Positions 45,188 to 54,029 of a stretch of 64,000 nt of DNA are shown one piece after another. The notes below the pieces were generated by a model, which was not told the DNA's origin, did not search any database, and saw only the letters and a list, made by a program, of their open reading frames with translations. The position numbers were made by a program, and so were the translations under genes. This DNA is from Phycisphaerales bacterium (GTDB taxonomy: Bacteria; Planctomycetota; Phycisphaerae; Phycisphaerales; SM1A02): NCBI GenBank assembly GCA_022446885.1, contig JAKVBU010000006.1, positions 213,522 to 277,521 on the forward strand, read 5' to 3'. Positions within the stretch are counted from its first letter, which is position 1, and every line of letters begins with the position of its first letter.

Positions 45188-46492
45188 ATGCTCACGGAGA
45201 AACTCTCCTCAAAGCTCGAACGAGGCAGATGGTACGGCTGGCTGTTCTGGGGGCTGGCTGCAGTCTTCTATCTGTATGAGTTCTTCATCCGAGTGACGCC
45301 CGATGCGATCCTGCCGGAGTTGGGAGAAGCGGTCAATGCCACCGGGACCGACCTGGTCACATCGCTGTCGGCCTATCTGTGGGTCTACGCCCCCATGCAA
45401 CTGGTGGTCGGCCTGCTCATCGACAGATTTGGCTCCAGATTTCCACTAGCCATTGCGGCGCTGGCATGTGGCGGTGGCTCGCTGCTCTTTGCCGGGGCCA
45501 CCGGCGTAGTCGATCTGGGATTCGGGCGTGGGCTACAAGGCTTCGGCTCGGCATTCGCATTCGTCGGCGCGGTCTATGTCGCCACGATCTGGTGCGCTCC
45601 CAAGCGACTGGCACTCATCGTGGGCCTGACCACCAGTGTCGGCATGATCGGAAGCATCGTTGGGCAGGCGCCGGTGGCGGATTTAGCCGCCGATCTGGGC
45701 TGGCGCCCCTTGGTCCGATGGATCGGATTCACTGGGCTGCTATTGGGCATCGTGCTGCTGATCTTCATTCCAAGCCGCCCCAAGTGGTTCAATGATCATC
45801 TCGGGCCCGAGGTTGAGAAGAGCCTGCTCCGCGACATCGCCCGGATTCTGCTGAACTGGAAACTGCTGCTCATCGGCGTCGTCAGCGCAATTCTGTACAT
45901 GCCTCAAAGCGTCATCGCCGCACTGTGGGGAACCACCTTCCTCGAACGCAGCACGGGCCAGTCGGCCATGCACTCGGCCGAGTTGGTCTCAATTCTGCCT
46001 TTCACCTGGCTGATCGCCTGCTCGGCCTGTGGTTGGTTGTCTGATCGAGTCGGTCGTCGCAAGGGGCTGCTGCTTGTGGGCACCGTGGGTGGCGGTATCG
46101 GTATGGGTGTGCTGACGTTCGCGTCAGACATCGGCACTGGTGGGATCATCACTGCGCTCATCATCGGCGGCTTGTTCACCAGCACACAGGTGCTGACATT
46201 CGCCGTTGCCATGGAGGTGTGCCCTCGCAGCCTCCGCGCAACAGCCGCCGCCCTGTGCAATGCCGTCACCATGCTCGCCGCAGCGGGAATTCAGATCTCG
46301 ATCGCTGCTGTGCTGGAAGGCAATGCCGACCCCGCCAATGCCGGAAACATGCTCGAACACGCAACTGCCGGGGATTTCCGCAGGGCCTACGCCATCATTC
46401 CTCTGAGTTTCATTCTGGCGTTCGTGCTGCTCTTGTTCATTCCTGAGACTGGTGGGCAGTCTCAGGTCAAGGCGAACGAGGCCGCAGACTGA
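45188..46492 (+). CDS. MFS transporter
   Basis: A 434-aa major facilitator with about 12 transmembrane helices. The opening GWLFWGLAAVFYLYEFFIRV helix and the loop 2-3 region LLIDRFGSRFPLAIAAL carry the D-R-x-G-x-R signature of MFS. The repeat in the second half is WLSDRVGRRKGLLLVGTVGG. Substrate is unknown; a sugar acid or organic anion is possible. Its stop lies 1 base from the convergent sixA stop. Confidence 0.88.
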   Translation: MLTEKLSSKLERGRWYGWLFWGLAAVFYLYEFFIRVTPDAILPELGEAVNATGTDLVTSLSAYLWVYAPMQLVVGLLIDRFGSRFPLAIAALACGGGSLLFAGATGVVDLGFGRGLQGFGSAFAFVGAVYVATIWCAPKRLALIVGLTTSVGMIGSIVGQAPVADLAADLGWRPLVRWIGFTGLLLGIVLLIFIPSRPKWFNDHLGPEVEKSLLRDIARILLNWKLLLIGVVSAILYMPQSVIAALWGTTFLERSTGQSAMHSAELVSILPFTWLIACSACGWLSDRVGRRKGLLLVGTVGGGIGMGVLTFASDIGTGGIITALIIGGLFTSTQVLTFAVAMEVCPRSLRATAAALCNAVTMLAAAGIQISIAAVLEGNADPANAGNMLEHATAGDFRRAYAIIPLSFILAFVLLLFIPETGGQSQVKANEAAD

Positions 46493-46493
46493 G

Positions 46494-46976
46494 TCAGCCC
46501 AGATCACGTGGGCGCTGCAGCGCCTCCAGTGAGCCGGACCGAGTCAGAAGCGAGTCGCTCCACTCATCCACATCGAATCGGATGACGGCAACGCTAGCCG
46601 TGGGCATCACCTCAAAGGCCCCGGTTGTGTGATGCACAAATGACTCGCAAGTGGGATTGTGCGAAACCACAAGTAGCGACCTCGCGTCAGATCCGGCGAT
46701 GGCCGTGAAAATGTCGTCGCTCGTGGGCATGTAGAGATCTGGAATTGCCGTTGGGGGTGCCTGTGCCAAGGTGGCACACACGATCCGGGCAGTCTCATGG
46801 GCCCGCGCAGCTGTCGAGCAGATGGCCTTGTCGGGCCGGTGTCCAGTGGCCTCCATCCAATGGGCCATTGCTTCAGCAGCACGCTGCCCACGTGGAGCCA
46901 GTTGGCGATCGTGATCGTCCGTGCTTGGGGTGGGCGATTGCGCCTTGGCATGGCGCATGAGGATCAGTGTTCGCAT
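46494..46976 (-). CDS. sixA: SixA-like histidine phosphatase
   Basis: A 160-aa histidine phosphatase superfamily protein. LILMRHAKA carries the RH catalytic pair, STAARAHETARIV is the second Arg motif, and LLVVSHNPTCESFV supplies the distal His. SixA removes phosphate from histidine phosphotransfer domains. The ATG overlaps the ppk1 stop by one base (TGATG), so it is coupled to polyphosphate kinase, a pairing also seen in other bacteria. Confidence 0.9.
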   Translation of the reverse strand: MRTLILMRHAKAQSPTPSTDDHDRQLAPRGQRAAEAMAHWMEATGHRPDKAICSTAARAHETARIVCATLAQAPPTAIPDLYMPTSDDIFTAIAGSDARSLLVVSHNPTCESFVHHTTGAFEVMPTASVAVIRFDVDEWSDSLLTRSGSLEALQRPRDLG

Positions 46977-49750
46977 CAGGACCCCTCCAAGTCAGGCTGC
47001 GTCGCTCTCACCAAAGATGTCACCGGTCGGATCCGAACATCGCGACCAGCTGCCTTGCGCTCAACGCGCCGCCGCAGCGTCTGACATGCAGCGCGATCAA
47101 GTCCGATGAGTTCAATCTGATCGGCGTCGAATGCCAAGCACCGATTGACTCTCTCCCGGATGCCTTGCAACGACTCAAAGAACGCCCATGCCACACGAGG
47201 GCCACCTGTCTCCTGAGTGACAAGATCGGCTTCAGTAAGCGACCGAGCATCGCCTCCAGTCCTGCGAATGTGCGCGCTCACTCGCCGCATGAGCCATTGA
47301 CGAACCCAAGGCACACCCGCATCGATGGGCACCATCGGGCCCCCGACGGCGTCGGCCAGCAAGGGGGTCGGCTCCCAGAGTGTGGTCCGACCGAGTGACC
47401 GACCATGCAGCATCCCGGCAGCCTCTAGACGTGATCCTGCTGCAGCTGCGATGCGTGAACTGACACCGGCGCGGCGGGCAATCTCACCACGCGTGCGCCA
47501 TGGCTCGTCGAGTAGAACGAGCCCGATCATCCGATCCACTGCTGGAAGATCTGGCGCAGGAGCTCTGATTGCGGCGGGCTCCGCCTCGATAGTCGGCGCC
47601 CCGTGCGAGATGGCGTCTACCTCCATCGCCAGTGCGTCTCGGCACAGGGCATCGAAGCTCCCGAGTCGAGCGACGCTGTCGGGCTCATCACTCAGATCAG
47701 GCTGCGCTCGCTGATACGAGCCGTCGGGCTGCATGATCCAGGCGTTCTTTGCATCGAGATATGCCACATCCATCGCACGCTTGAGACGCATGACATTCTC
47801 TCGCCCTGCAACCGGCACCACCACCTCGACGCGATGAGACAGATTCCGCTCCATCCAGTCAGCCGACCCAATCATCCAGTGGCCATCAAGAGGGTCCGGC
47901 TGCCCGTTCCTGAAGTGGTAAATGCGGGCATGCTCCAGAAAGTCGCCGATGATCGACCGGACACAGACCTTTTCAGTGACGCCAGGTACACCCGGATGAA
48001 GGCAGCAGAACCCCCGCACCTGCAGATCGACTGGAACCCCAGCAGCTGAAGCACGCTTGATCAGCTCGATCATCCGCCGGTCTTCAAGCTGGTTCATTTT
48101 CGCACGGATTCCCGATGGCTTGCCCGCTTGGGCGTTCTCAATCTCCGTATTGATCAACTCTTCCAAGCGACGACGCAGTGTGAGCGGCCCAACGAGCAAC
48201 CGCTGAAACGTGTCGTGTCTGGATCGACCTGTGAGAAAGTTGAAGAGTTCGACGAGATCACCCGTGACTTTTGGGTCACACGTCAACAAGCCCATGTCGG
48301 TGTAGTGGTTTGCAGTCACCGGGTGGTAATTGCCCGAGCCAACGTGCCCGTATGCCCGATACCCCTCTCCCTCACGGCGAATCACAAGTGAGCACTTGGC
48401 GTGCGTCTTCAGGCCCACCACACCCCAGGTGACATGAACGCCGTGTTTCTCTAGCACGCGTGTCAATTGCAAGTTGCGATCTTCATCAAATCGAGCCCGA
48501 AGTTCGACCAAACAAGCGACCTGTTTCCCCGACTCCGCCGCGCGAAGCAGACTGTGAATGAATGGGCTGTCAGGATCGGTGCGATACAGGCACTGCTTGA
48601 TGGCGACGACATCAGGATCGTCAGCAGCTTCAGAGATGAACCGCTCCACACTTGCGCGAAACGACTCGTACGGATGGTGAACGAGCAGATCGCCCTTCCC
48701 AATGACGTCAAACATCGACTCTCGGTCATCGTGCAGCCTAGGCGGCGTCACAGGCTTCCACCGGGGAGAACGAAGATCCGGCCGGTCAATCCGAGCCAAG
48801 TCTGCTACCTGAGACCAGTCCAACAAGCCAGGCCTGGAATAGTGGCAAGACGCATCGAGTTCGAGTTCCTCAAGCAGCATCGACACCAGGTGACCAGGCA
48901 CATCCGGGTGTGTCTCCAGTCTCACAGCCTCGGCGAATCGCCGATGACGCAGCGCCGCCTCAACTGCTTCGAATAGATCATCAATGTCGTCGTCCTCTTC
49001 TTCGAGCCCGACGGATCGCGTCACTCGAAACTCAAAGACCTCCTCGATGCACATTCCCGGAAAGACTGCGGGGAGATTCTCCCGAATGACATCAGCGCTG
49101 CGGAGCACTCGAACAGGAGTTGCGGCGCCCTCGATGGATGTGATTGGTCCGCTGGTCGGCACGCGTATCCAGACTGGAATCAGATCGGGAATCTTCAGCC
49201 GGGCGAACCGAGGCCTGCCGTCTCCCGGCGACGAGAGCAGTATCCCGAAGTTCAAAGAGAGATTGGAGATGAACGGAAACGGGTGACCAGGATCAACAGC
49301 AAGAGGCGTCAAGAGCGGGAACACCTGTGTCTTGAACCAGCGGTCAACCCGACGCCGCACTCGGTCTGGAAGCGAGTCGTAGCCCACAGGCCGAATGGCC
49401 TGTGCATGCAACTCAGGCTCAATGTTGTCTTGCCAGCACTGGTGCTGTCGCGCCTGCAGGGATTCCACCCGCTCCCTGACTGCCTCAAGTTGCTGGCGAA
49501 CAGTCAGGCCGTCATGAGTGGATCGCTCGAGCCCGGCCTGCAGCCGCCGCCGCAGCAGCGCCACACGCTTCATGAAAAACTCGTCAAGATTTGACGCCGA
49601 GATCGACAGGAATCTGGCCCGATCGAGCACAGGCCTATCCGTCGCCTCGGCAACCTCCAGCACCCGCTCGTCGAAACGCAACCACGAAAGGTCCCGCCCA
49701 GAGTGCGCGGCGATGGCACCGGCATGCGCCGGATCAGGCCTCATCGGCAT
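46976..49750 (-). CDS. ppk1: Polyphosphate kinase 1 with C-terminal winged-helix-like extension
   Basis: About 924 aa. Residues 1 to about 675 are PPK1: GRDLSWLRFDERVLEVA and SISASNLDEFFMKRVALLRR at the N-terminus, LVHHPYESF, VVAIKQCLYRTDPDSPFIHS, VELRARFDEDRNL, GLKTHAKCSLV with the catalytic His, and YGHVGSGNYHPVTANHYTDM. The enzyme reversibly polymerises ATP gamma-phosphate into polyphosphate. PPK1 is normally about 690 aa; here some 245 further residues follow, including EIARRAGVSSRIAAAAGSRL and MLHGRSLGRTTLWEP, which read as a helix-turn-helix plus wing. The start could be 49750 or 49744 (AAGG spaced 6 bases before the latter). It overlaps a small upstream gene. Confidence 0.93.
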   Translation of the reverse strand: MPMRPDPAHAGAIAAHSGRDLSWLRFDERVLEVAEATDRPVLDRARFLSISASNLDEFFMKRVALLRRRLQAGLERSTHDGLTVRQQLEAVRERVESLQARQHQCWQDNIEPELHAQAIRPVGYDSLPDRVRRRVDRWFKTQVFPLLTPLAVDPGHPFPFISNLSLNFGILLSSPGDGRPRFARLKIPDLIPVWIRVPTSGPITSIEGAATPVRVLRSADVIRENLPAVFPGMCIEEVFEFRVTRSVGLEEEDDDIDDLFEAVEAALRHRRFAEAVRLETHPDVPGHLVSMLLEELELDASCHYSRPGLLDWSQVADLARIDRPDLRSPRWKPVTPPRLHDDRESMFDVIGKGDLLVHHPYESFRASVERFISEAADDPDVVAIKQCLYRTDPDSPFIHSLLRAAESGKQVACLVELRARFDEDRNLQLTRVLEKHGVHVTWGVVGLKTHAKCSLVIRREGEGYRAYGHVGSGNYHPVTANHYTDMGLLTCDPKVTGDLVELFNFLTGRSRHDTFQRLLVGPLTLRRRLEELINTEIENAQAGKPSGIRAKMNQLEDRRMIELIKRASAAGVPVDLQVRGFCCLHPGVPGVTEKVCVRSIIGDFLEHARIYHFRNGQPDPLDGHWMIGSADWMERNLSHRVEVVVPVAGRENVMRLKRAMDVAYLDAKNAWIMQPDGSYQRAQPDLSDEPDSVARLGSFDALCRDALAMEVDAISHGAPTIEAEPAAIRAPAPDLPAVDRMIGLVLLDEPWRTRGEIARRAGVSSRIAAAAGSRLEAAGMLHGRSLGRTTLWEPTPLLADAVGGPMVPIDAGVPWVRQWLMRRVSAHIRRTGGDARSLTEADLVTQETGGPRVAWAFFESLQGIRERVNRCLAFDADQIELIGLDRAACQTLRRRVERKAAGRDVRIRPVTSLVRATQPDLEGS

Positions 49751-50042
49751 CCTTGGCAACGAGCATGGGTGTCGTCGCTGAGTTAATCGTGCTCCAGCGG
49801 ACGAAGGCCTCTATCGCCTCGTATTCGGCCAGCCCGAGTGCGTCATACACCCGAGCAGTAGCCCGATTGCGATCTTCGGCACGCTGCCAAAACTCGTGTT
49901 GGTCGTCGCCTGGGAACAGTGCCTTGTCCTTCTGGGACTCGTGCCGATAGATGGCGGCAATCTCAGCTGCTACAGCGTGGGATACGTCCGCAGGGTCATC
50001 GAGAACCTGAACGGGAATGTGTTCAATCGCCAAACACGTCAT
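49734..50042 (-). CDS. Unknown 102-aa protein upstream of ppk1
   Basis: A small soluble, mostly helical protein. VQVLDDPADVSHAVAAEIAA begins it, and the second half (HEFWQRAEDRNRATARVYDA, LGLAEYEAIEAFVRW) has the look of a conserved helical domain with aromatic anchors. No family is recognised. Its last codons overlap the ppk1 start by 11-17 bases, and the AAGG that could serve ppk1 lies inside it, so coupling is likely. TATGGT lies about 29 bases upstream of the ATG. Confidence 0.6.
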   Translation of the reverse strand: MTCLAIEHIPVQVLDDPADVSHAVAAEIAAIYRHESQKDKALFPGDDQHEFWQRAEDRNRATARVYDALGLAEYEAIEAFVRWSTINSATTPMLVAKDADEA

Positions 50043-50108
50043 GGGTCACAGAATCTCCAAGCCATCCACCATAGCGGCAGCGGCTCCCGGCATGAAAGGC
50101 CCAAAAAC

Positions 50109-50699
50109 TCAACTCAATTGAAGAAGTCTTCGGATCGACTCAATCGTCGAGTCCAGATGGTTAATGGCCGGAGCCTCAAGCCTGCCTGCTTTGATCGATC
50201 GGGGCACCGACAGAAGTATGGCGGCGATCTGCCTGGTCATCCCTGCTGCTGAAATCGGGCCGGTCAAGGCCCCAGACAAGTCGCGAGTGATCCAATTTTG
50301 AAACGCATCACTCTGCATTCGAAACAGCCTGTCATCTCGTCGCCATGGCCCATTGTCCTCCGAGAGGAAGACGAAAAAGAAAGCAGCCGGATCAGCGTCG
50401 TATTCTCTGAAGGTCAACCGTACCCAGTCGGTCAGCACCTGTTCGGGCGAGAGATCGGCTTGCTCCAGCAACGCCACCTTGGCATGCACCATCGGCTGCA
50501 GCCGGCGATACCAGACCTCATGGAACATCGCTTCCTTGCTCGGGAAATACCGGTAGAGCACAGCCTCTGTCACACCTGCGCCCCGGGCGATCGCTCTCAC
50601 CGAAGCCGAAGCCCCCCCAGACGTATGAACGATCTGCAACATCGAGTCGATCAGGCGATCGACGGTGGGCTGCTCAGTCTTTGAGGGAGGCCCCGCCAT
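50109..50699 (-). CDS. TetR/AcrR-family transcriptional regulator
   Basis: A 196-aa repressor-type protein. The N-terminal helix-turn-helix is SVRAIARGAGVTEAVLYRYF followed by PSKEAMFHEVWYRR, exactly the TetR pattern. The C-terminal ligand-binding part is helical (LTDWVRLTFREYDADPAAFF). ATG 50699 begins the typical N-terminal arm; a longer frame upstream is antisense or intergenic. The target is unknown; the RND operon 6 kb away is a candidate because TetR proteins often control such pumps, but nothing in the sequence proves it. Confidence 0.9.
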   Translation of the reverse strand: MAGPPSKTEQPTVDRLIDSMLQIVHTSGGASASVRAIARGAGVTEAVLYRYFPSKEAMFHEVWYRRLQPMVHAKVALLEQADLSPEQVLTDWVRLTFREYDADPAAFFFVFLSEDNGPWRRDDRLFRMQSDAFQNWITRDLSGALTGPISAAGMTRQIAAILLSVPRSIKAGRLEAPAINHLDSTIESIRRLLQLS

Positions 50700-50752
50700 G
50701 CCTCCATTGTCGCGGACACCTGCCTCCGCAGGCAAGCACTTTCGGCGAAGAC

Positions 50753-51649
50753 TCAGCCGGGCCCGATTCCGACAGACAGGGGCAAGGTCGAACTGAGTGA
50801 CGCTCGATACATGCCCGCCGACGTGAAGGGCATCACCAACTCCCCCTCGGCATTGACAGCGATCAGCCCCCCCGAGCTGGGCGGCATCAAGGCGAGCACC
50901 TCCTGTGCAGCTGCTGCCAACGACTGGCCCAGCAGCGACACTCGATGGGCGACCTGCGCCGCCGTGGCATGGCGAATGAAGGCCTCTCCGCGGCCCGTGC
51001 ATGAGATGGCCAGGTTGCGATCGGCCCACGTTCCGGCACCAATCATCGGTGTGTCACCAATTCGGCCCGGCTGCTTGCCCGTCATGCCGCCCGTGCTCGT
51101 GGCTGCTGCAAGATCGCCACTGGTGTCCAGTGCGACAGCCCCCACAGTTGCGTGGTGCGTGCTGCCATCTTCATGCTCTTGCAGAACTTCCTGCAGTGCG
51201 GCAGCGCGATGCGGCGTGCGGAACCACGAGTTCTCAACCTGCTCAAGACCCCCGGCTCGTCCCATCTCCTCGACCCCTTCACCTGCAATGAGTACGTGCG
51301 GCGATGTGTCCATCACAAGCCGAGCCAAGGCGATCGGATGACGAGTGGTTCGAAGCAGGCTTGCCGCGCCCGCTGCCCCATCGGACGCCATGATCGCAGC
51401 CTCCAACTCATGCGTTCCATCACTGCAGAGCACCGCACCGTGACCTGCATTGAAGTGCGGGTCCTCCTCAAGCGCCTCAACAGCCTGCTGAACGACGTCT
51501 ACTGACGACCTGCCCTCTGAAAGCGCCTCGCCTGCCCTGGCAGTGATGGTGGCCAGCGAAGCCTCGATGGCTGATCGCCGTTGGGCGTCCAAGTCGGATG
51601 GAATCGCTCCGGCGCCCCCATGAATCGCCAAACCCCAAGATGCAGCCAT
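50753..51649 (-). CDS. Isoaspartyl peptidase/L-asparaginase (Ntn hydrolase)
   Basis: A 298-aa plant-type asparaginase-family proenzyme. LAIHGGAGAIPSDL opens it, VDVVQQAVEALEEDPHFNAG and GAVLCSDGTHELEAAIM are family blocks, and HHATVGAVALD contains the Thr (about residue 168) that becomes the N-terminal nucleophile after self-cleavage. STGGMTGKQPGRIGDTPMIG and GAGTWAD follow. The start at 51649 has GGAG about 7 bases upstream. It removes isoaspartyl damage or asparagine; it is divergent from the amidase gene. Confidence 0.92.
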   Translation of the reverse strand: MAASWGLAIHGGAGAIPSDLDAQRRSAIEASLATITARAGEALSEGRSSVDVVQQAVEALEEDPHFNAGHGAVLCSDGTHELEAAIMASDGAAGAASLLRTTRHPIALARLVMDTSPHVLIAGEGVEEMGRAGGLEQVENSWFRTPHRAAALQEVLQEHEDGSTHHATVGAVALDTSGDLAAATSTGGMTGKQPGRIGDTPMIGAGTWADRNLAISCTGRGEAFIRHATAAQVAHRVSLLGQSLAAAAQEVLALMPPSSGGLIAVNAEGELVMPFTSAGMYRASLSSTLPLSVGIGPG

Positions 51650-51716
51650 CTGCCCGCTCCTTTCGACCCCAGCATCGCAGATCTGATGCACGTGCGCATC
51701 GGCCAAGTCCGAGCCG

Positions 51717-51722
51717 TAGCAT
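51717..51722 (+). promoter_or_regulatory. Putative -10 element (TAGCAT) of the amidase gene
   Basis: TAGCAT ends 7 bases before ATG 51730. It overlaps the alternative ATG at 51721, which argues for 51730 as the real start. Confidence 0.42.
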
Positions 51723-51729
51723 GCCACGC

Positions 51730-53457
51730 ATGTTGAATGATCCAACCCTCCCGATTCAGCGACGTGGATTTCTGGCGATGCTCTCGGCTGCAGCGGTGGG
51801 ATCAATTCCCGGGGAGCAGGCAGCCGCGGCAGTTGTGGAACCGCTGGAAGATGGCGACTCGTCTGTTGCCACATCCAGTATCACAGCCAAGACAATCGAA
51901 GAAGCTGAGAAACTCGCAGGCGTCACATTCACCAACTCCGAACGAATGATGATGGCTCGTTCCATCGGCGATCAGGTGGCGATGTTCAAGCGTCGGCTGG
52001 AACACTCCACGCTCACGAATCAGGTGTTCCCCGCGACGACATTCAATCCCGTGATTGAAAACCATCCCCCTAGGCAGGTGACGGTGGCCGGCCCCTTGTC
52101 GAACTTGCGTGTGGGCCGCACGGCGCTACCCGAGGCTGATGTTGACATCGCATTCGCAAGCCTGGTTGACCTTTCGCACTGGATTCACACCAAGCAGATT
52201 TCCTGCCAGCGACTGACTCAGATCTATGTGGATCGACTGAAGCAATACGGACCGATTCTGAATTGCACCGTGACGCTCATGGAGCAGTCCGCGATCGCAC
52301 AGGCCAAGAAACTCGATCAGGAGTTGGCTCGAGGACGGTCGCGCGGCATTCTGCACGGCATCCCGTGGGGCGCCAAAGACTTGTTCGACACCAAAGGCGT
52401 CAAGACGACCTTCGGCGCCGAAGTGTTCAAGAATCGAATTCCTGAGGCTGATGCCGAAGTCGTCAAGCGGCTCAGGGCTGCAGGCGCTGTTTTGGTTGGC
52501 AAACTATCTTTGGGCGCACTGGCCTACGGCGACGTCTGGTTCGGCGGTCAAACCAAGTCGCCATGGAACACTGGTGTGGGATCGAGCGGCTCCAGTGCTG
52601 GCTCCGCTTCCGCGACTGCTGCTGGTTTGGTTGCCTTTTCATTGGGCACAGAGACCTGTGGGTCGATCATCTCACCCTGCAGGCAGTGTGGCGCGTTTGG
52701 ACTACGACCCACATTCGGGCGAGTTCCCCGTGATGGCGCCATGTCACTGTGCTGGTCGCTGGACAAGGCGGGGCCAATCTGCCGCCACACAGACGATCTG
52801 GCCATCGTGCTCGATGTGATCAATGGTGCCTCCCCACTCGACCCGGACAGCGTCACCCGGCCGCTGCACCCGGGAATTGGCATGGGTGGCAACGGGCTCA
52901 CCGTAGGCATTGATCCAAAGTGGTTCGATCAACATGAGGACGAAGATCTCTCGGTAGTCGTGCATCGTGCCATCAAGGCATCAGGCGCGACAATCAAGCA
53001 CATCAGCATGCCTGATCTGCCGTGGGAGTCGCTATTTGGCATTCTTACGGCCGAAGCCACCGCCTCGTTTGAGACGCTGACAAGAGAGGACACCGACGAT
53101 CACCTCGCGTGGCAGGAACCCGAAGCTTGGCCCAACACGTTCAGGCAGTCGTGGTTCATCCCGGCTCCGGAGTACATCCAACTGCAGCGATTTCGCCGGC
53201 AGGTCATGGAGCTCTATGCCCGGCTGTTCGACACCGTTGATCTGATGGTCTGCCCTCCATTCAGAGGTGGAACACTGATAGCAACAAACTGCACCGGCCA
53301 TCCGGCCATCGCCTGTCCGATTGGTATGGGTGTTGACAATCTGCCTCGAAACGTGGCCCTGATCGGTCAGTTGTTCGACGAAGGCACGTTGCTGCGAATG
53401 AGTCGCGAGTTGGAGGCTCGAACTTGGGGTGGTCAACGGCCGCCAGTGGGTAGCTGA
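51730..53457 (+). CDS. Tat-exported amidase-signature family hydrolase
   Basis: A 575-aa amidase with an N-terminal twin-arginine signal, QRRGFLAMLSAAAVGS. The Ser-cisSer-Lys triad is visible: Lys in GIPWGAKDLFDTKGV, the cis-Ser in the glycine/serine stretch GVGSSGSSAGSASATAAGLV, and the nucleophile Ser in ETCGSIISPCRQCGAFGLRP. A long N-terminal region (about 40-140) precedes the amidase domain. It probably acts in the periplasm on an amide or peptide amide. Its last 25 bases overlap the convergent tag gene. Confidence 0.9.
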   Translation: MLNDPTLPIQRRGFLAMLSAAAVGSIPGEQAAAAVVEPLEDGDSSVATSSITAKTIEEAEKLAGVTFTNSERMMMARSIGDQVAMFKRRLEHSTLTNQVFPATTFNPVIENHPPRQVTVAGPLSNLRVGRTALPEADVDIAFASLVDLSHWIHTKQISCQRLTQIYVDRLKQYGPILNCTVTLMEQSAIAQAKKLDQELARGRSRGILHGIPWGAKDLFDTKGVKTTFGAEVFKNRIPEADAEVVKRLRAAGAVLVGKLSLGALAYGDVWFGGQTKSPWNTGVGSSGSSAGSASATAAGLVAFSLGTETCGSIISPCRQCGAFGLRPTFGRVPRDGAMSLCWSLDKAGPICRHTDDLAIVLDVINGASPLDPDSVTRPLHPGIGMGGNGLTVGIDPKWFDQHEDEDLSVVVHRAIKASGATIKHISMPDLPWESLFGILTAEATASFETLTREDTDDHLAWQEPEAWPNTFRQSWFIPAPEYIQLQRFRRQVMELYARLFDTVDLMVCPPFRGGTLIATNCTGHPAIACPIGMGVDNLPRNVALIGQLFDEGTLLRMSRELEARTWGGQRPPVGS

Positions 53458-54008
53458 ACCTCGCTCCAGCGGGGGCACGCCAAGACATGGTCATTGATCA
53501 TCCCCACGGCCTGCATGAAGGCGTGGCAGACCGTCGGCCCGGTCCATTTGAAGCCGGCTGCCTTGAGCGACCGGGCCATCGCATCGCCCTCACGTGATCG
53601 AGGTGGTATCTGGCTCTGGCTGCGGCGGCGATTGATGATGGACGCTCCGCCGACATGTGCCCACAGAAACTCACTGAACGACCCGCTCTGCTGAATCTGA
53701 AGAAAGCACTTGGCGTTGTGCACGCTCGCCTCGATCTTCGCCCTGTTTCGAATGATCCGAGCATCCTGCATGGCTTCATCGATGGCCCGACGAGTCATTC
53801 GAGCAGTCTCTTGCGGGTTCGAGAGATGCAGACGATTGATGATCGCTCGTCTCTTTCTCAACACCACCAGCCATGAGAGGCCGCTCTGGAATGCGTCCAG
53901 CATGAGCTTCTCGAACAGTGGCACGGATGAACGCACTGGCACGCCCCACTCTTCATCGTGATAGGCGACATACTCGGGATCTGATCCACACCATGTGCAT
54001 CGTGCCAT
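53433..54008 (-). CDS. tag: DNA-3-methyladenine glycosylase I
   Basis: A 191-aa base-excision repair enzyme removing 3-methyladenine. MARCTWCGSDPEYVAYHDEE is the family N-terminus with the zinc-ligand Cys and His, FEKLMLDAFQSGLSWLVVLR is the helix-hairpin region, and INDHVLACPRW supplies the C-terminal His and Cys zinc ligands. ATG 54008 is the conserved start; the longer frame upstream runs into the ABC transporter promoter region. Confidence 0.95.
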   Translation of the reverse strand: MARCTWCGSDPEYVAYHDEEWGVPVRSSVPLFEKLMLDAFQSGLSWLVVLRKRRAIINRLHLSNPQETARMTRRAIDEAMQDARIIRNRAKIEASVHNAKCFLQIQQSGSFSEFLWAHVGGASIINRRRSQSQIPPRSREGDAMARSLKAAGFKWTGPTVCHAFMQAVGMINDHVLACPRWSEVQLPTGGR

Positions 54009-54016
54009 GATGTCTG

Positions 54017-54022
54017 TAGGCT
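54017..54022 (+). promoter_or_regulatory. Putative -10 element (TAGGCT) of the ABC transporter operon
   Basis: TAGGCT ends 7 bases before GTG 54030, with no SD between. Confidence 0.42.
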
Positions 54023-54029
54023 CTCGTGC

